Below, piece after piece: positions 22,193 to 33,884 of a stretch of 64,000 nt of DNA (its first letter is position 1; each line of letters starts with the position of its first letter). A program made the position numbers and the translations under genes. Source of the DNA: Hyaloscypha bicolor E. Lineage: Eukaryota; Ascomycota; Leotiomycetes; Helotiales; Hyaloscyphaceae. The stretch lies in the NCBI RefSeq assembly GCF_002865645.1, contig NW_020194555.1:1-64000 (forward strand), written 5' to 3'. The notes beneath the pieces were generated by a model, which made no database searches, was not told where the DNA came from, and saw only the letters and a list, made by a program, of their open reading frames with translations.

Positions 22193-24027
22193 CTACTTGA
22201 TTGCAACTGTTGTTGATCCTCCGAACTGACTCGTGATCGTGACGCTGGTTCCTTTGCTCTTCACACTGATACTCAGGCTAAATGTTGATCCGCTTTTGGT
22301 CATCGCCGTGGCGGAAATTGGGTTGGAACCAGCAACAGCCATCGAGAGCAGTGCATTAGGGTTGTTGCTTGACGCACTGGCCGTCACCGTAATTACTCCT
22401 CTGGTGGAGCTCTGAGACGCCGAAATAATTGTTATTGTGTCTTTGGGAACCACTGAAGTGGTTGTGGCAGGAGCTGAGGTGGTTGTGGTCAGAGTAGAAG
22501 GTGGCGCTATCGTGGAAGTTGGCCTTGGTGCACAAGACGTAGTTGCGGGTGCCGAAGCACCGGGCCAAGGGCTCAGTTGTCCTACAATCACTTCACTTGC
22601 CGGAGGAGGTACTTCAAAGGATCCTGGAATGTACGGACCGGATCCTTGAGAAAGGTAAGGAATAACATCGAAGAGGTTCGGGAAAACCGGGGTCCCAAAT
22701 GCTGTAAGTTCGGGAAAAGTGTATTCGAAGATGGGCTGGAAATATTGCCCTGCAGTGATGTTATTGGATGTGAGTGAGGTCCCGGTGCGGAGGCGAAAGC
22801 CCACTTGCCGTGTTGCAGGGCTGGCGTTGGTAGTGCCAAGTCGATAGACGGCTCTGCCTGTCGGAGCGACAGTCGTAGGTTGTTGCAGAACAAGGTTACG
22901 CTCAGTCACGCTTCCGGTGCAAGGGTCGACATCGACGGCAAACCATTGAATTGGTGTGGTGGGGTCAGAGGTCCATACCACCGCTCGAGTCTCCCCATTT
23001 TCGCCTCCTTGATTCGTGACAAGGCCGTAGATTGCTTCTTCACACCACAGATATGCGGGCGTTTTGCCCGGTGCGGTGAAGAACTGTAGATTGGCGTTCA
23101 GACTGTAAACTTCAAGGAGCCCGGACCCTGTCAGAGTCCCGGAAAGGTCAACATAGTCTCCAACAAGAAGAGGAGCCATCAACCGGGCATCTGGATCAGA
23201 GCTTGTAATAGTAGAAGGGTCTTTGAAGGTGCTGTTGACTGTCAGAAATAAGGATACATCTGCAGCTCTGTCGAAGACCCAGAACTTACTAAATGGATAG
23301 TGGAGCACCAGCTGAGTTCAGCGGACGATTCTTGGATGGACAGAGCAGGTCGGAACTGTCTCTAGGAATGCACATCGGAAAACCATTCTGTGCGTGGATG
23401 CTTGGATTATCCGTGTCCGCCGCCCAAAGAGGGTTTGCAGTATAGGGACGTCCGTAACGGCCAACAGGATCATTAATCACGCAATCAATGCCCCCTGAGC
23501 CTGTTGCATCGCCGTTGATTTTGAAATGGCCAGTCAAGAGATCGATTGAGGTGATGAACCCTTGGACTGTTTGGGTTGATCGCTGGGAAATGTAAACCAA
23601 GCCCGCGATGAATTGACCATTGACACGATTCCCAATCACCTAGGTCTGTTAGCACATAACTTCATGAGACGTCCACAAGAACTCGCATTTGCTTCCCATG
23701 AGATACCGCCCGGTAAATTTGCGACTCCATTTTTGAAGAGCTCTCCCCAAGCAACACTGACTGACGGAAGCGTGGCAAGAAGGTTGCTTGGAACCGTGAT
23801 CATTTGGCCATCTACAATGATCGAACCCCCTGCTAAGGGACCACCTGCATTTAATGTCATGCTATCGAGCCCAAGTTAGCAGAAGGCGACCCCAACAAAT
23901 TTGATACGCACCCATTGATAGTGCCAACGATGTTGAACGGCGTTGGATCATATGGAACTTGTCCTAAACCAAAAGAGACGCCGCACACGAGAGTAATCAG
24001 AACTCCCACGAAGAAGTTGATATGCAT
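22193..24027 (-). CDS. Secreted fungal protein of unknown function, Ser/Thr-rich C-terminal part
   Basis: Probable exons are 24027-23912, 23861-23687, 23639-23309 and 23238-22193 (555 residues). The start ATG precedes a signal peptide (MHINFFVGVLITLVCGVSFG). The middle region has Gly/Asp-rich motifs (DPVGRYGRPY, FPMCIPR, LLVGDYVDLSGTL) of a conserved secreted family I cannot name; no enzyme motif was found. It continues into a Thr/Ser/Pro-rich linker and a beta-rich tail. Intron 1 (50 bp) is well supported. Intron 2 (23640-23686) needs a GC donor (GCGAGT) to keep frame. Intron 3 (23239-23308) is the least certain, with donor GTGCTC, although it keeps the frame. Neighbours are a TIR element on one side and a multicopper oxidase on the other. 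Confidence 0.7.
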
Positions 24028-25201
24028 GATGAAATGTGGATCTGCCGTATACTTTGACACTTGAGGGAAGTAGCTGCTCACAACCTACAGAGGAATTGAG
24101 ACAGCTTTGTATACAAGCCAAAAATGAGATTATGACGCTTTCAAAATGCCTTACCTGACAATTATAAAGAGTCAGAAAAAGATCTGTAACGTTGCCTCAG
24201 ATCCATCAGCCACGAATCTGGACTGTTCACGTCACCGTGGTATGAAAGGTTGTCACGTCCAGGCCGGATCCGGATCAAGGCTTGAATGCCCGCTGTCGGC
24301 GTCTGAATATCGAGAGACTTCCCCGTACGCGCAGCTTGGCAGTCTCGTGGACGCGAGAACTCGAGACATCATGATCAATTGGGCCGTCGAAACCACCAAC
24401 GACATTGTTGTTGATGGATTGTGATGGGGGGACGTGACCAAGACGTCAAAATATCGTTTATTACATAACCCAAGCTAAACCTGGAGTGGTTAGCTTCGAG
24501 GGAAAGATTTGAGTTCTGGACCACTTGGCATCATGAACAAACAACCCACCACCATTGACAGGCCCCTCAAAAGACTACTTTTAAAATCAACAGCAAGCTA
24601 TTGGAACAAGTGCATGGCTGCTGCAAGCCTGCAACCTGGGAATCGTGTGAATTGCCCGGAAAACCACTCGACTGCAGACGCACTCTACCTTTCTTGGACC
24701 CACAAGGACCCCATGGAGCATCAGCCGACACCTTCCCTATCGCCACCGCAGTCGGTACGGCCTATTTTGAGATGTCAGGAACTGTGATGCCATGGGAGGA
24801 GCCGACGGACCAGAATCTCTCCGGCTGGCGAGCCTGCTAGCAATCGCCATCTCATTCTGCATGCATCGCTGGAGAGGAAAATATTTTGTCTCAAAGTCTG
24901 CAAACCTCCAGACACGGGAAATCACAGCATATTCTCCCCAGCCTGCGCACCTAGACCGGCGGCACGGCCAGGGCCAAGAATTCAGCTCGAATCTCGAGCA
25001 TTTTTGTGGATCAAGCTTTCGAGAACATGACAATGGAATACGTTTAGATACGCCATGATATTGGAAGTATTCCATATGCTGTAGCTCTGGCTCCTTTGGC
25101 CGAGTATATATTTCAATTTCTCCTTACTCGACAAGTGTCTCATCAGTTCGCTCAGATATTGCGGCTTCATTCACGAGACTTCTCACTCAAACCAGCTCAC
25201 C
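24028..25201. other. Divergent intergenic region, no gene recognised
   Basis: Lies between the divergent secreted-protein and multicopper-oxidase genes, so it should hold both promoters. Several short open frames show no protein-like features. Confidence 0.5.
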
Positions 25202-27478
25202 ATGCTTCGTCAAGCTTCGATTCTCTGGGGTCTTGTCTTGGCGGGTACTGTAAGGGCAGGTATCAATTCCTGGGTATCGCCTGAGTACGTCAGTTGTTGA
25301 TTTAACCCTGTCTCTTCATTTATGCCCAAGCTTGGCCGGCGCCTTTGCTTTCTCCCCAAGTTGTCAAAGGCTTTTGATTTTAATTGATTCATGGCTGTCG
25401 AAGCTTGGACAACACATCACGACCGATCACTGACATTTGCTCAGATACAAATACATATTCCAATTCCCTCTCCCCATACCTCCGCCTTTACCACCATCGG
25501 CAACCTATACCAATGAAACGACCGGAAAGTCTATCGACTTCTATGAACTTGATATTCGATCGTTTGAAAAGCAGGTCTATCCAAATCTGGGGACCACAAC
25601 CCTTGTGGGCTATAATGGAATCGCACCTGGTCCTACCTTGTATATGACACGCGGCCGAGAGGCTGTTGTCCGATTCGTCAACAAATATGATCGGCCCTCG
25701 TCTATTCATCTTCATGGGTATGTCACCGAGTCCCTTCCTTGCGGCACGAGACTTTGCTCAAGATTAAAAGGTCTTACTCGAGAACCCCATTTGACGGATG
25801 GGCTGAAGACGTCACAGGACCGGGTCAATATAAAGACTATTATTACCCAAATGTCCAACCTGTCAGGACTTTGTGGTATCACGACCATGCAATTGGCATC
25901 ACCGCCGTCAACGCATACTTCGGGCAGGCTGGCTTTTACATTCTCTCAGATTCCACCGTTCAAGACAAACTAAAACTCCCATCCGGTGATTACGATGTGC
26001 CTCTCATGCTGGCGAGTAAGCAGTTCCTTCCTAGCGGGAAACTATTATCTCCGGAGAATGAACGAGACAGCTTATTTGGTGATGTAAATACCGTCAATGG
26101 TCAGCCATGGCCATACATGAATGTCGAAAATCGAAAGTACAAATTCCGTCTAGTGGATGCATCAATCTCGAGGAGTTACAGCCTTTATCTTGTAGCTGAT
26201 TCTAATCCCAAGACTCGACTTCCTTTCACAGTCGTCGGTGCTGATGCGGGTTATCTTGATCACCCAGTACCCACCACAAACCTGGTGATTGCCATGGCCG
26301 AAAGATACGAGATCGTGATCGACTTCGATAAATACAAAGGTCAAAACATGACCCTGATGAATGATCGCAACTTCCAAACAAACCCAGATTATCCGGCCAC
26401 TGACAAAGTTCTTCGATTCGTGGTCGGGACAAGTACGAGCTCTTCGAATGGGAACGGGGATATTCCTAGTCTCTTGTCTGATCTTGTCATTCCAAATCCG
26501 CAGACTACAGTCGATAAGACTTTTGAATTCGGGAAAGGTAGTGGCGGCCAATGGTTGATCAATGGTATTGGATTTGAAGATGTGAAGAATCGTGTCATTG
26601 CATACCCGTCGCAAGGTAAAACCCAGCGATGGCGTCTTGTTAACAAGGGTGGCGGTAAGATTCCAAGAGTTTCTGGATAGATGTCTGAGGTCAACACTGA
26701 CTCGGGTCATAGGATGGAGCCATCCAATTCATATCCATCTCATCGACTTTCAGGTAGTTGCACGGACTGGATCGGGTCGACAAGGAGTCACACCATACGA
26801 AGCAGCCGCCCTCAAAGACGTGGTCTACTTGGGTACCAATGGTAAGCTCGCAAGTCCTACCCACGAACCGCATTGCTAAAAAGAGACTAGAACAAGTTGA
26901 CGTCATTGCAAACTTTGCTCCTTGGTCAGGGGTCTACATGGTAAGCCCGAAAGCTCGTGAAACTCCCCACAATGTCCTGAGAATTCATCTAGTTTCACTG
27001 CCATAACCTCGTCCACGAAGATCACGACATGATGGCCGCCTTCAACGTCTCCCAAGTCGACCTCTCCACCTACGGCTACCCCCAAAAAATCTCCTTCAAC
27101 GACCCCATGGCATCCCTCTTCCGCTCAAAAACCTATACCGGGACCGACCTCTCCCAAGTAAAAGATGTCCTGCTCCCCTATTTCCAAAATCTCGACGCAT
27201 ATCCTGACTCTCACGAAATTGAAAAGGCGCTTGATGATTATTATAAGAACCCTCCGTCTTCTTCGAAGTCCTCGACACCGGCGAGCACTACCCCAACAAC
27301 GCTTCAGACGAGTACCACGGCTACTACGGTGAAGTCTACGACGGTTGGGACTACGACGAAGAGTGAGGATAAACTGAAAACGACGACTAGTGCGAGATCG
27401 GAGGATAAGGCGAAGATGGCGACGCCGGTGACGAGTTCGTCGTGCTCTCAAGGCAAGGGGAAGAACACGTGTAAATGA
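25202..27478 (+). CDS. Multicopper oxidase, CotA/bilirubin-oxidase-like, secreted
   Basis: Six exons (25202-25284, 25445-25717, 25771-26654, 26713-26841, 26891-26940, 26993-27478) give 634 residues; all introns are GT-AG. The first exon encodes a signal peptide (MLRQASILWGLVLAGTVRA). All four copper-ligand clusters are present: HLHG near residue 116, WYHDH near 155, HPIHIH near 418, and HCHNLVHEDHDM from about 475, where the final Met is the type-1 copper axial ligand. The order and the HPIHIH form match the spore-coat CotA, bilirubin oxidase and phenoxazinone synthase branch rather than classical laccases. The tail (about residues 560-634) is Ser/Thr-rich and low in complexity, perhaps for wall attachment. 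It probably oxidises phenols, pigments or metals outside the cell; the substrate is unknown. Confidence 0.93.
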
Positions 27479-27803
27479 AGCCCGGATAGATGAGAAGCCA
27501 TGGTTCTTTGAATTTATGAAAGTTTATTGTTTCAAAATCTGCTTCCAGAACGGAAGACTTCAAGATTGTAAGATTGCATTCCACGAGTCTAGAGGGAAGG
27601 TATTCGCAACTAATATACCTTCATGATCACATGATCACATGATCCCCCCATTTTTGAATTCCAAATTTGGTAGGTCTATGCGAGCAACATCCTCCGCTCA
27701 TAGCTTCAGATGATCGCCAAATTGACTCAACTGTCAAGAATATATATCTTAAAGCCGCCTCAACATTCTGTTTCAGGTCGATGATTTGGATACTCATTAC
27801 GTC

Positions 27804-29130
27804 ATGGACCTCCTACATTTGGGGTTCGCGATGGCTTCACTTTTCATCATTGCCATCTGGGTGTCTCGCCACTATCATCTCAGGTCTTTAATTCGACGGG
27901 GGCTAAAATATGAGGTACGAGACCATTATGGAATTTCGCCTTTTCCTTCATTTCGATCAATTACATAAGTCTCAACTTTTTCTCGGAAAATAAGGACCTT
28001 TTGAGCGGCAGTTCGCTGACTTCCTCAACAGATCACTCAATACTCCCCACTCGACAGCAAAGATGCCTCTATCGAGCCCTATCATATTGAGCCCCTACTA
28101 GACTTCAACTGGCGCACAACCCCACCCTTAAAATTCCGAAATTTCAAATCAAAATACCATCTAACAATGGGCAAGTCGTCCTTTCTTACCTCTCTATTAC
28201 CACGCACGACCCCTCATTAACGGCCCCCACAGGCCTCACAAACACAACTTTCTCCGAACTCATCCAAATAGACTGCAACTATCTCTCCCGCCTGTCTCTC
28301 CGCAAACAGATCATACGAGATCACCAAGAGATAGCAATCCAAGCCCATCCTTCCATAACCCCCGCAGTAAACGAACTGTACACCTGGCTCGTAGGCACTT
28401 ACCTGCCAACCCGGTTTCCCACCCTGTTTACTCTCTTCCCAGCCTCTCTATACAATACCGCAACATCCCTCTCCCTCGCTCTCGCGCCTCCTTCGGACCC
28501 AGTCAAAACCCTAGAAATCCTAGGTGAAAACCTGGACGAAGATTTCCTCCTCCTCCTCCCTTCTGAGGACGGAGACGGGTATAAACTCCGAGGTTACGTA
28601 ACCTGCTTTCCCGCGGGCTTCAACACCCTCGAGAAATTCGGAAAGAAATTAAGGGATATCCACGCTCCTGTTCCAGGCTACAAAACCAAGTTAGAAAAGA
28701 GTATGGATCGTTTCTTTGATAGACTTGAGGTGGGGAAGGTGGTTTTGAGGAGCAATTGGAGTATTACGACGCATGAGAGGTTGTATGCTGTGGGTGGAGG
28801 GAATCATCTTTATGAAGGGGAGGTGCCGGAGGATGAGGTGGTGGATATAAATAATGTTTGTTTGCCCCTTTCCCTCAATGCTGGTCTGACGGGAAATAGA
28901 CTTTCCTGAGATGTGAGCGGCAGACGTTGCATAGACTTCCAGAGAGTAGGGCACTGGTGTTTGCGTTCAAGACATATATGTATCCGATTAGAGAGATTAA
29001 GAAGGAGGGGATGGGTAAGGAGTTGGCAATGGCGATTGATGGGTTGAAGGAAGGGAGTGTGCCGGAGATGATGTTTTACAAAAGGGGGGTTGTGTGGGGG
29101 GAGGCGGTCAAGGAGTTTCTGAGGAACTGA
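27804..29130 (+). CDS. Heme-dependent oxidative N-demethylase family protein (DUF3445) with N-terminal anchor
   Basis: Four exons (27804-27914, 28032-28170, 28233-28855, 28900-29130) give 367 residues. Exon 1 encodes a membrane anchor (MDLLHLGFAMASLFIIAIWV). The body matches the DUF3445 pattern I know from fungi: LLLPSEDGDGYKLRG, CFPAGFNTLEKFGKKL, IHAPVPGYKTKLEKSMDRFF, RSNWSI, then LRCERQTLHRLP and FAFKTYMYPI. Bacterial relatives are described as heme-dependent oxidative N-demethylases; fungal ones are often misnamed mannosyltransferases. Intron 2 (28171-28232) starts with GCAAGT, a GC-AG intron, and only this keeps the frame. The gene follows the multicopper oxidase on the same strand, about 330 bp downstream. 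The substrate is unknown. Confidence 0.85.
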
Positions 29131-29460
29131 GGTCGATGGAATATGCAGGCGTCGGAGGTACAGAGGTTGAATAGCTGGGCGTATATCCATTTTGGAGCGC
29201 AAATAGCGTCAGATTCCGGAGAGAAGAGGAGATTTGGCTTCCATTTTCAAATCCAGTTTCTGTAGTTCCTGGCCATGAGATTTTGTGATGATCCCCTTGA
29301 TATATCAAGCAACACGAGTGTTGACTCAAGACTGTTTCCACCGTTCCCTCATTCGAGCTATCTGTATTACTTTCTCTAAAATATTTAATCCTCCCTTTTC
29401 TCGAACCTAGTTCAAGTAAGCGGGGTATATGTATTCCTTTCACTCTAATCCATTCATTCC
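29131..29460. other. Convergent 3' intergenic region
   Basis: Between the convergent N-demethylase-like and permease genes. No feature was recognised. Confidence 0.5.
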
Positions 29461-31130
29461 TCAGATAGCCAAATTAGCACAGCTGAACGCCGGTCTCGTT
29501 CCACCGGAGTAATCCCCAATAATAGCCTCAACGGCTGCGTACAATCCCGGACCCAGCAAAAACAACCCAACCGCCATAACAAACACATGAATGACAGTCA
29601 TAATCGACCTTCCAAGCCCCTTAAACAACTCCCTCTTATACATCTCCCAGTAGGCCACAGCGAAGAAGATGAATCCGAAGAACGAATCGAAAGCAGCGCC
29701 GAGAAGGGAGAGGAAATCTCCCATGCTGGGAACGACTTCGGAGAAGATGAAGGCGATGATCCAGATTCCGGCCATGACGGCGGCCCAGACGCCCCAGCCG
29801 ATCACGGTGTTGCTGTGTGCGTGGTGCGACTTGCCCATAATACGGAAGTAGACGAACTTTGCGCTAACATTGGCGTAGATAACACCAATCACCAGTGTAG
29901 GCACAATTACAAAGGCAAAGGAAGCTTTTTTATAAGCCACAACTCCGAGGGAACCGAAGGCAGGGGCGGTGGAGTATTGGCCAAGGTATCTGAATCCAAT
30001 CGACGGGGGAACAATGAATAGAAAGACAGAGATTCCGGTCAAAACTGCGAGGGACTTAGGAAAATCTTGGGGCCGTTCCATCTCGGAGATGAAGGTTGGG
30101 AAGAGGATTTGCGGGACCCAGAGGAAGGTGATGTTGAGGACGGCGTTCATGCAGTTCACCCATGTTGTGCCCGGGAGAGGGAAGGTGTAGGTGCGGACTA
30201 GGCCGTCGGTGGGGTAGTCGCCGTTGTAGCCGTAGAGGGGTGCGTCTTCGATGCCAGCAAAGACAAGGAAGAGGAGGATAGCTATACCCATGCAAGCAGC
30301 TGTGTTCAACTAGTGAGCAGCAAGCCTGGGGTGGATAGGGGCGAGTGTTGTATCCACTCACCTGAGAACATCGACATAAAAGAGACATGCTTCAAGGTCC
30401 TTGGCAGGGACATCACAATACCCATCAGCGTGCAAATGACTGAGAAGACAACAGTGCACTGCGAGTGATCTGATAGGGTGTTGAGGACCCTGGCTCCGGT
30501 GAGAACATGGAAACCGATTAGAAGGATGTTATTGGCCAGAAGCATGAATCCGGTCCATTCGTAGGCAATTTTGCTCTTTCCGAATACCTCGTATCCGAAG
30601 TCACCTATTTGGGGTAATGTTATCAGTCTTGTAGATAGGTGCATAGGAAATGGGATGCGCTTACAGATATCCTTGATCTGGGGGTTTTTCATGATGAATT
30701 TGTGCATAGTGATTGAGGTGATCCAGAAGAGGATGCCAGCTCCCACCATGGTTATGATGCCGGGAACCCATCCTAACACGCTATTGAGATATCTGTTAGC
30801 TTTGTATTTGAGCTTTGGACCAGTGAAAGCTTACGAGAGTGACCATGTCTGCGCCATAATAGCAAGACAGACCTGATCTCCGGCGAGGAGCCACGCGGCT
30901 TTCTGCCACGACATCGTCCGGAGCTTGATCTCATGTTTGTGGTCTATAAACAATAACTGTCAGTGAGGCTCTATGTTTAGGAATTTGCATCAATTCTCAC
31001 CTTCTTGAATCAATGCAGTGAAGGAAAGATGTCCATCGGATTCATCGCCGGCCTCAAGGCCATCGACCGCGTATTCCCTCTTCTCCTTCTTGTCGACACT
31101 CTCAGCGGGGTATTCGTGAATAGCAGACAT
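29461..31130 (-). CDS. mtr: Neutral amino-acid permease, Mtr-like (AAAP family)
   Basis: Five exons (31130-31001, 30943-30835, 30780-30665, 30604-30362, 30299-29461) with introns of 57, 54, 60 and 62 bp give 478 residues, the size of Neurospora Mtr. The N-terminus is charged and cytosolic (MSAIHEYPAESVDKKEKREY). Then MSWQKAAWLLAGDQVCLAIMAQTWSLS leads into the first membrane segment, as in fungal N-system (neutral and aromatic) amino-acid transporters, and about ten more hydrophobic segments follow to the end. Every exon join restores a continuous transmembrane pattern. It should import neutral amino acids by proton symport at the plasma membrane. Substrate range cannot be read from the sequence, and the gene symbol is given by family resemblance. 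Confidence 0.9.
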
Positions 31131-31760
31131 CGCTGGGGTGTGGTTGGATGGTATCAAATATTAAAGATACGAGGGATACCTTGAGGTCTGGAGAAGAAGG
31201 AAAGAAGGAAGGAAGGGTTTGCGGACCTTGCAAGTTTAATAGTAGTTGCATGCAGGGCCTTATCTAATACCAAGCAGTAACAATCCTTGGAGGGAAACCT
31301 GGATCCTGGAAGCATGCAGATCTTCTAGCGGCTCCTTGCACTTGCATTGTTGCCTCTAAACGCTGTCCTTGGCCCCGCGCCAGCCCGCCACCAGCCCGCC
31401 ACACCCGCGGGGGCGGATGGCAGTCGTGTTAGGGCCGAGCCTTGTAGGCTGACTACCTCCGTATTGGTGCGATATGGTGTGCTATCTCATCATTATCACG
31501 GTCAGGCTTCATTGGCTGCTAGACCAAGTTGCTGCAGGGAGTGGAGCCGGCTGCGCCGACTTACAGGGTCTGGAGCGCCTGGAATCTGCAGTTGGGTCAG
31601 CCAAACAGGGAACTTGTGACCTATTGTACTACTAAGTTCCCAACCACCCAACTTCCGCCCCTGTCTAGTAATCCTCCATTTCCACATCACTTTCTCACCA
31701 CGCTTCTCAGCTCACTGTCACCTCACTACGAAGTAGCTTACGTTTGATCACTCAAAATTT
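31131..31760. other. Upstream region of the permease gene
   Basis: About 630 bp with pyrimidine-rich and GC-rich patches. No coding frame or repeat was recognised before the inverted-repeat element at 31761. Confidence 0.5.
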
Positions 31761-32295
31761 GGGAAAATGTAAAACGGCAAACCCCCGGGTGTTGATTGGG
31801 GGCTGGAGGGACCAAAGTAGAGGCGCTCGGACAGGAATACCAAAAATTTAGCTTTCTCTTTAAATTTATTTTACTTTATAAGAAAGTAACAAAAGTTAAT
31901 ACTTTCTTTATCTTCTTATAGCGCTATTTAAATACATATTTTATTATAAAATATTAAATAGTAATAGTTCTTTAAACTAAAAAAGTTGAAAAAGTTAAAT
32001 TTTATAACTTAAAAATAAGCTTAAGAAAGCTTAGAAATTTAGCAAATAAGTCCCTAAACTAGATATAAGAGCCTTATAAGTCTTTAAAACTAGAACTTAA
32101 TTAATTAATATATATATTATTTTTAGGAATTTCTTTATTATAATTTCAGAAATACTTAATTATATTATAAAGTTTATAATATACTAGCGTGTACTTATAT
32201 TGAAAATCTAACTTAAGGTCTCTAAATACGCTGCCCCCCAATTGATGCCCCAATCGACACCCGGAGGGGCGGGGGGGTTCGTTTTATATATTCCC
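31761..32295. mobile_element. AT-rich insert bounded by GC-rich terminal inverted repeats
   Basis: The left arm (31761-31803) reads GGGAAAATGTAAAACGG, then CCCCCGGGTGTTGATTGGGG. The right arm (32246-32295), reverse-complemented, reads GGGAATATATAAAACGA, then CCTCCGGGTGTCGATTGGGG, with a longer C-rich run. The two arms are imperfect inverted repeats of about 45-50 bp. Between them lie about 440 bp of AT-rich sequence without an open frame. No target duplication was found. A right-arm-like copy also occurs alone at 8629-8682, so this is a repeat family. The element lies 270 bp upstream of the gene at 32562. Confidence 0.6.
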
Positions 32296-32561
32296 ACCGT
32301 AAGGTGCAACTGAAGTGCGGACTTCTGCCTGAGGGTCTTGTCACACGACAGTCGTGATTGCTGGAGCGTCACGGGCTTCTATTGCCTGAGGATTGGTTTT
32401 GGCCTTAGCATTACCCCGCTTTTCGATATGTTGCCCACAAGCACTTCTTGATCTGCTTATCAGCTTTGACTTCAACCTCTATTCTTGCAAGGTGCTCGTT
32501 ATCTTATAATCCTCTATCTGTTTAAGTGACGAAAAATCTATCTAATTCTCCTACCGCTATC

Positions 32562-33602
32562 ATGGCATCTCCAGCAGATATTGTGGCCTCAATGAGGAGT
32601 CTAGATCTTAGTCCCTCTCCACATCTTTCAAACCCGAAGGCCGAGTTAAACAAGACGAACACGAAGGCTGCTAATTCTCAATCCAAACTCAACCCCCAGA
32701 TTTTCAAAACAAATCCGATCAATGTCCCAAATAGGCCTTCAAGATCTCAATCGTCAAAGTCCCAACCGTCGAAATCTCAACCGAAGTGTCCACTGGCCTT
32801 CCCGGTATATACTCCTTTGAGGCCACTACCCAAGATCGCAGATGGGGGAAAGGCGATACAGTTTCAAGCGAGAGCTGAGCTTGGTGCCACCCCTGCATCG
32901 CCCAGGGAGATTAAGAGAAATCCACGAAACTATACCAAGAGATCGAACTCGGCTGCTATTGCAACTCAACCAGTACCCAGTGCGGCTCCCTTGTCGAGTC
33001 GGCCGCTATCGAGTCCAGTACAGCCCAAACCCCAAGCAACATCACCGCTCCAGGGATTGACTGAGGAATTCCCTCAGCAGACCTTCAGATATGTCGTTCA
33101 AGTTTCAGGGGACTCGGACAGTTTGGAGGGCATCGTCGGAGTGTATAGCGAGCTTGAGAGAGCGAATGAATGTGCAAAAGGATATGTTGGGAGGTGGGGA
33201 GTTGGGAAGAGCGAGATTGTAGATATCCAGAGCAGTTTTGGGCATAGATCCAAGGTGATGAGGAGGAGTTGGAAGAATGGGACGAGTGAGATTAGAGTTG
33301 ACGGGGCGTGGGTTAAGGTCTTGCCTAAGGAATTCACAGCTCTAGAAGAAGGAGATGATAAAATGTATCTGGCAGTTGATAGGAGTGGTAGTGGGTTGTT
33401 TGTTATTGGTATTTTTTCCAAACAAGAACCCGCGGGGGAAGCATGTGAGAAATATCGAGACCAGTTGGCTTATTGCTCTGCGCTTGAGGAGAAGGAGCAA
33501 TGGTTTGATGGGCAGGGGATCTTCCATTCGAAGGGGAAGATTGGTGGTAAGGGCCACCATTGGTTTGTGGTGGAGTATCCCTTAGATGGGAAGGTGAAGT
33601 GA
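32562..33602 (+). CDS. Hypothetical protein with an internal duplicated module
   Basis: One exon, 346 residues, from the ATG at 32562 to TGA. The N-terminal ~175 residues are low-complexity, rich in Ser, Pro, Asn, Gln and Lys, with repeats such as SQSSKSQPSKSQP. The C-terminal half looks folded and contains the same module twice: YVVQV then IVGVYSELERANECAKGYV then WVKVLP; and YLAVD then VIGIFSKQEPAGEACEKYRD then HHWFVVEYPL. Each module reads as beta strand, strand, helix, strand. I do not recognise the family. It has no signal peptide or membrane segment, so it is probably intracellular. It lies in an accessory interval with mobile elements. A single-exon gene is unusual for this window but not rare. 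Confidence 0.65.
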   Translation: MASPADIVASMRSLDLSPSPHLSNPKAELNKTNTKAANSQSKLNPQIFKTNPINVPNRPSRSQSSKSQPSKSQPKCPLAFPVYTPLRPLPKIADGGKAIQFQARAELGATPASPREIKRNPRNYTKRSNSAAIATQPVPSAAPLSSRPLSSPVQPKPQATSPLQGLTEEFPQQTFRYVVQVSGDSDSLEGIVGVYSELERANECAKGYVGRWGVGKSEIVDIQSSFGHRSKVMRRSWKNGTSEIRVDGAWVKVLPKEFTALEEGDDKMYLAVDRSGSGLFVIGIFSKQEPAGEACEKYRDQLAYCSALEEKEQWFDGQGIFHSKGKIGGKGHHWFVVEYPLDGKVK

Positions 33603-33884
33603 TGAGGTCCTGCAAGCCGGCTATCAGAGGTTCAAAATAATAATTGGGCATAGTTGCAGACAGATTGGCATAGATCGACCGAGACTTTTCAAAGTTCAAA
33701 CGCAACCAATTTCGCTTTCTACAGGAAACATTATTTAGAGCTCTTTTCCAGCGAGCTTTAATTAATTCTTTTACTCTTAATATAACTTTCTCGAGAATTT
33801 GTGCCTGCTCAAACAAGATACAAGTTCCCCATTCATCGGTACGCTGAACTAGAATTTCCAATAGGGAGAGGCTCGCCGCATCTG

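Noticed and set aside
24509..24840. Two overlapping plus-strand frames upstream of the multicopper oxidase
   Set aside because: No recognisable protein; both are short and overlap in different frames.
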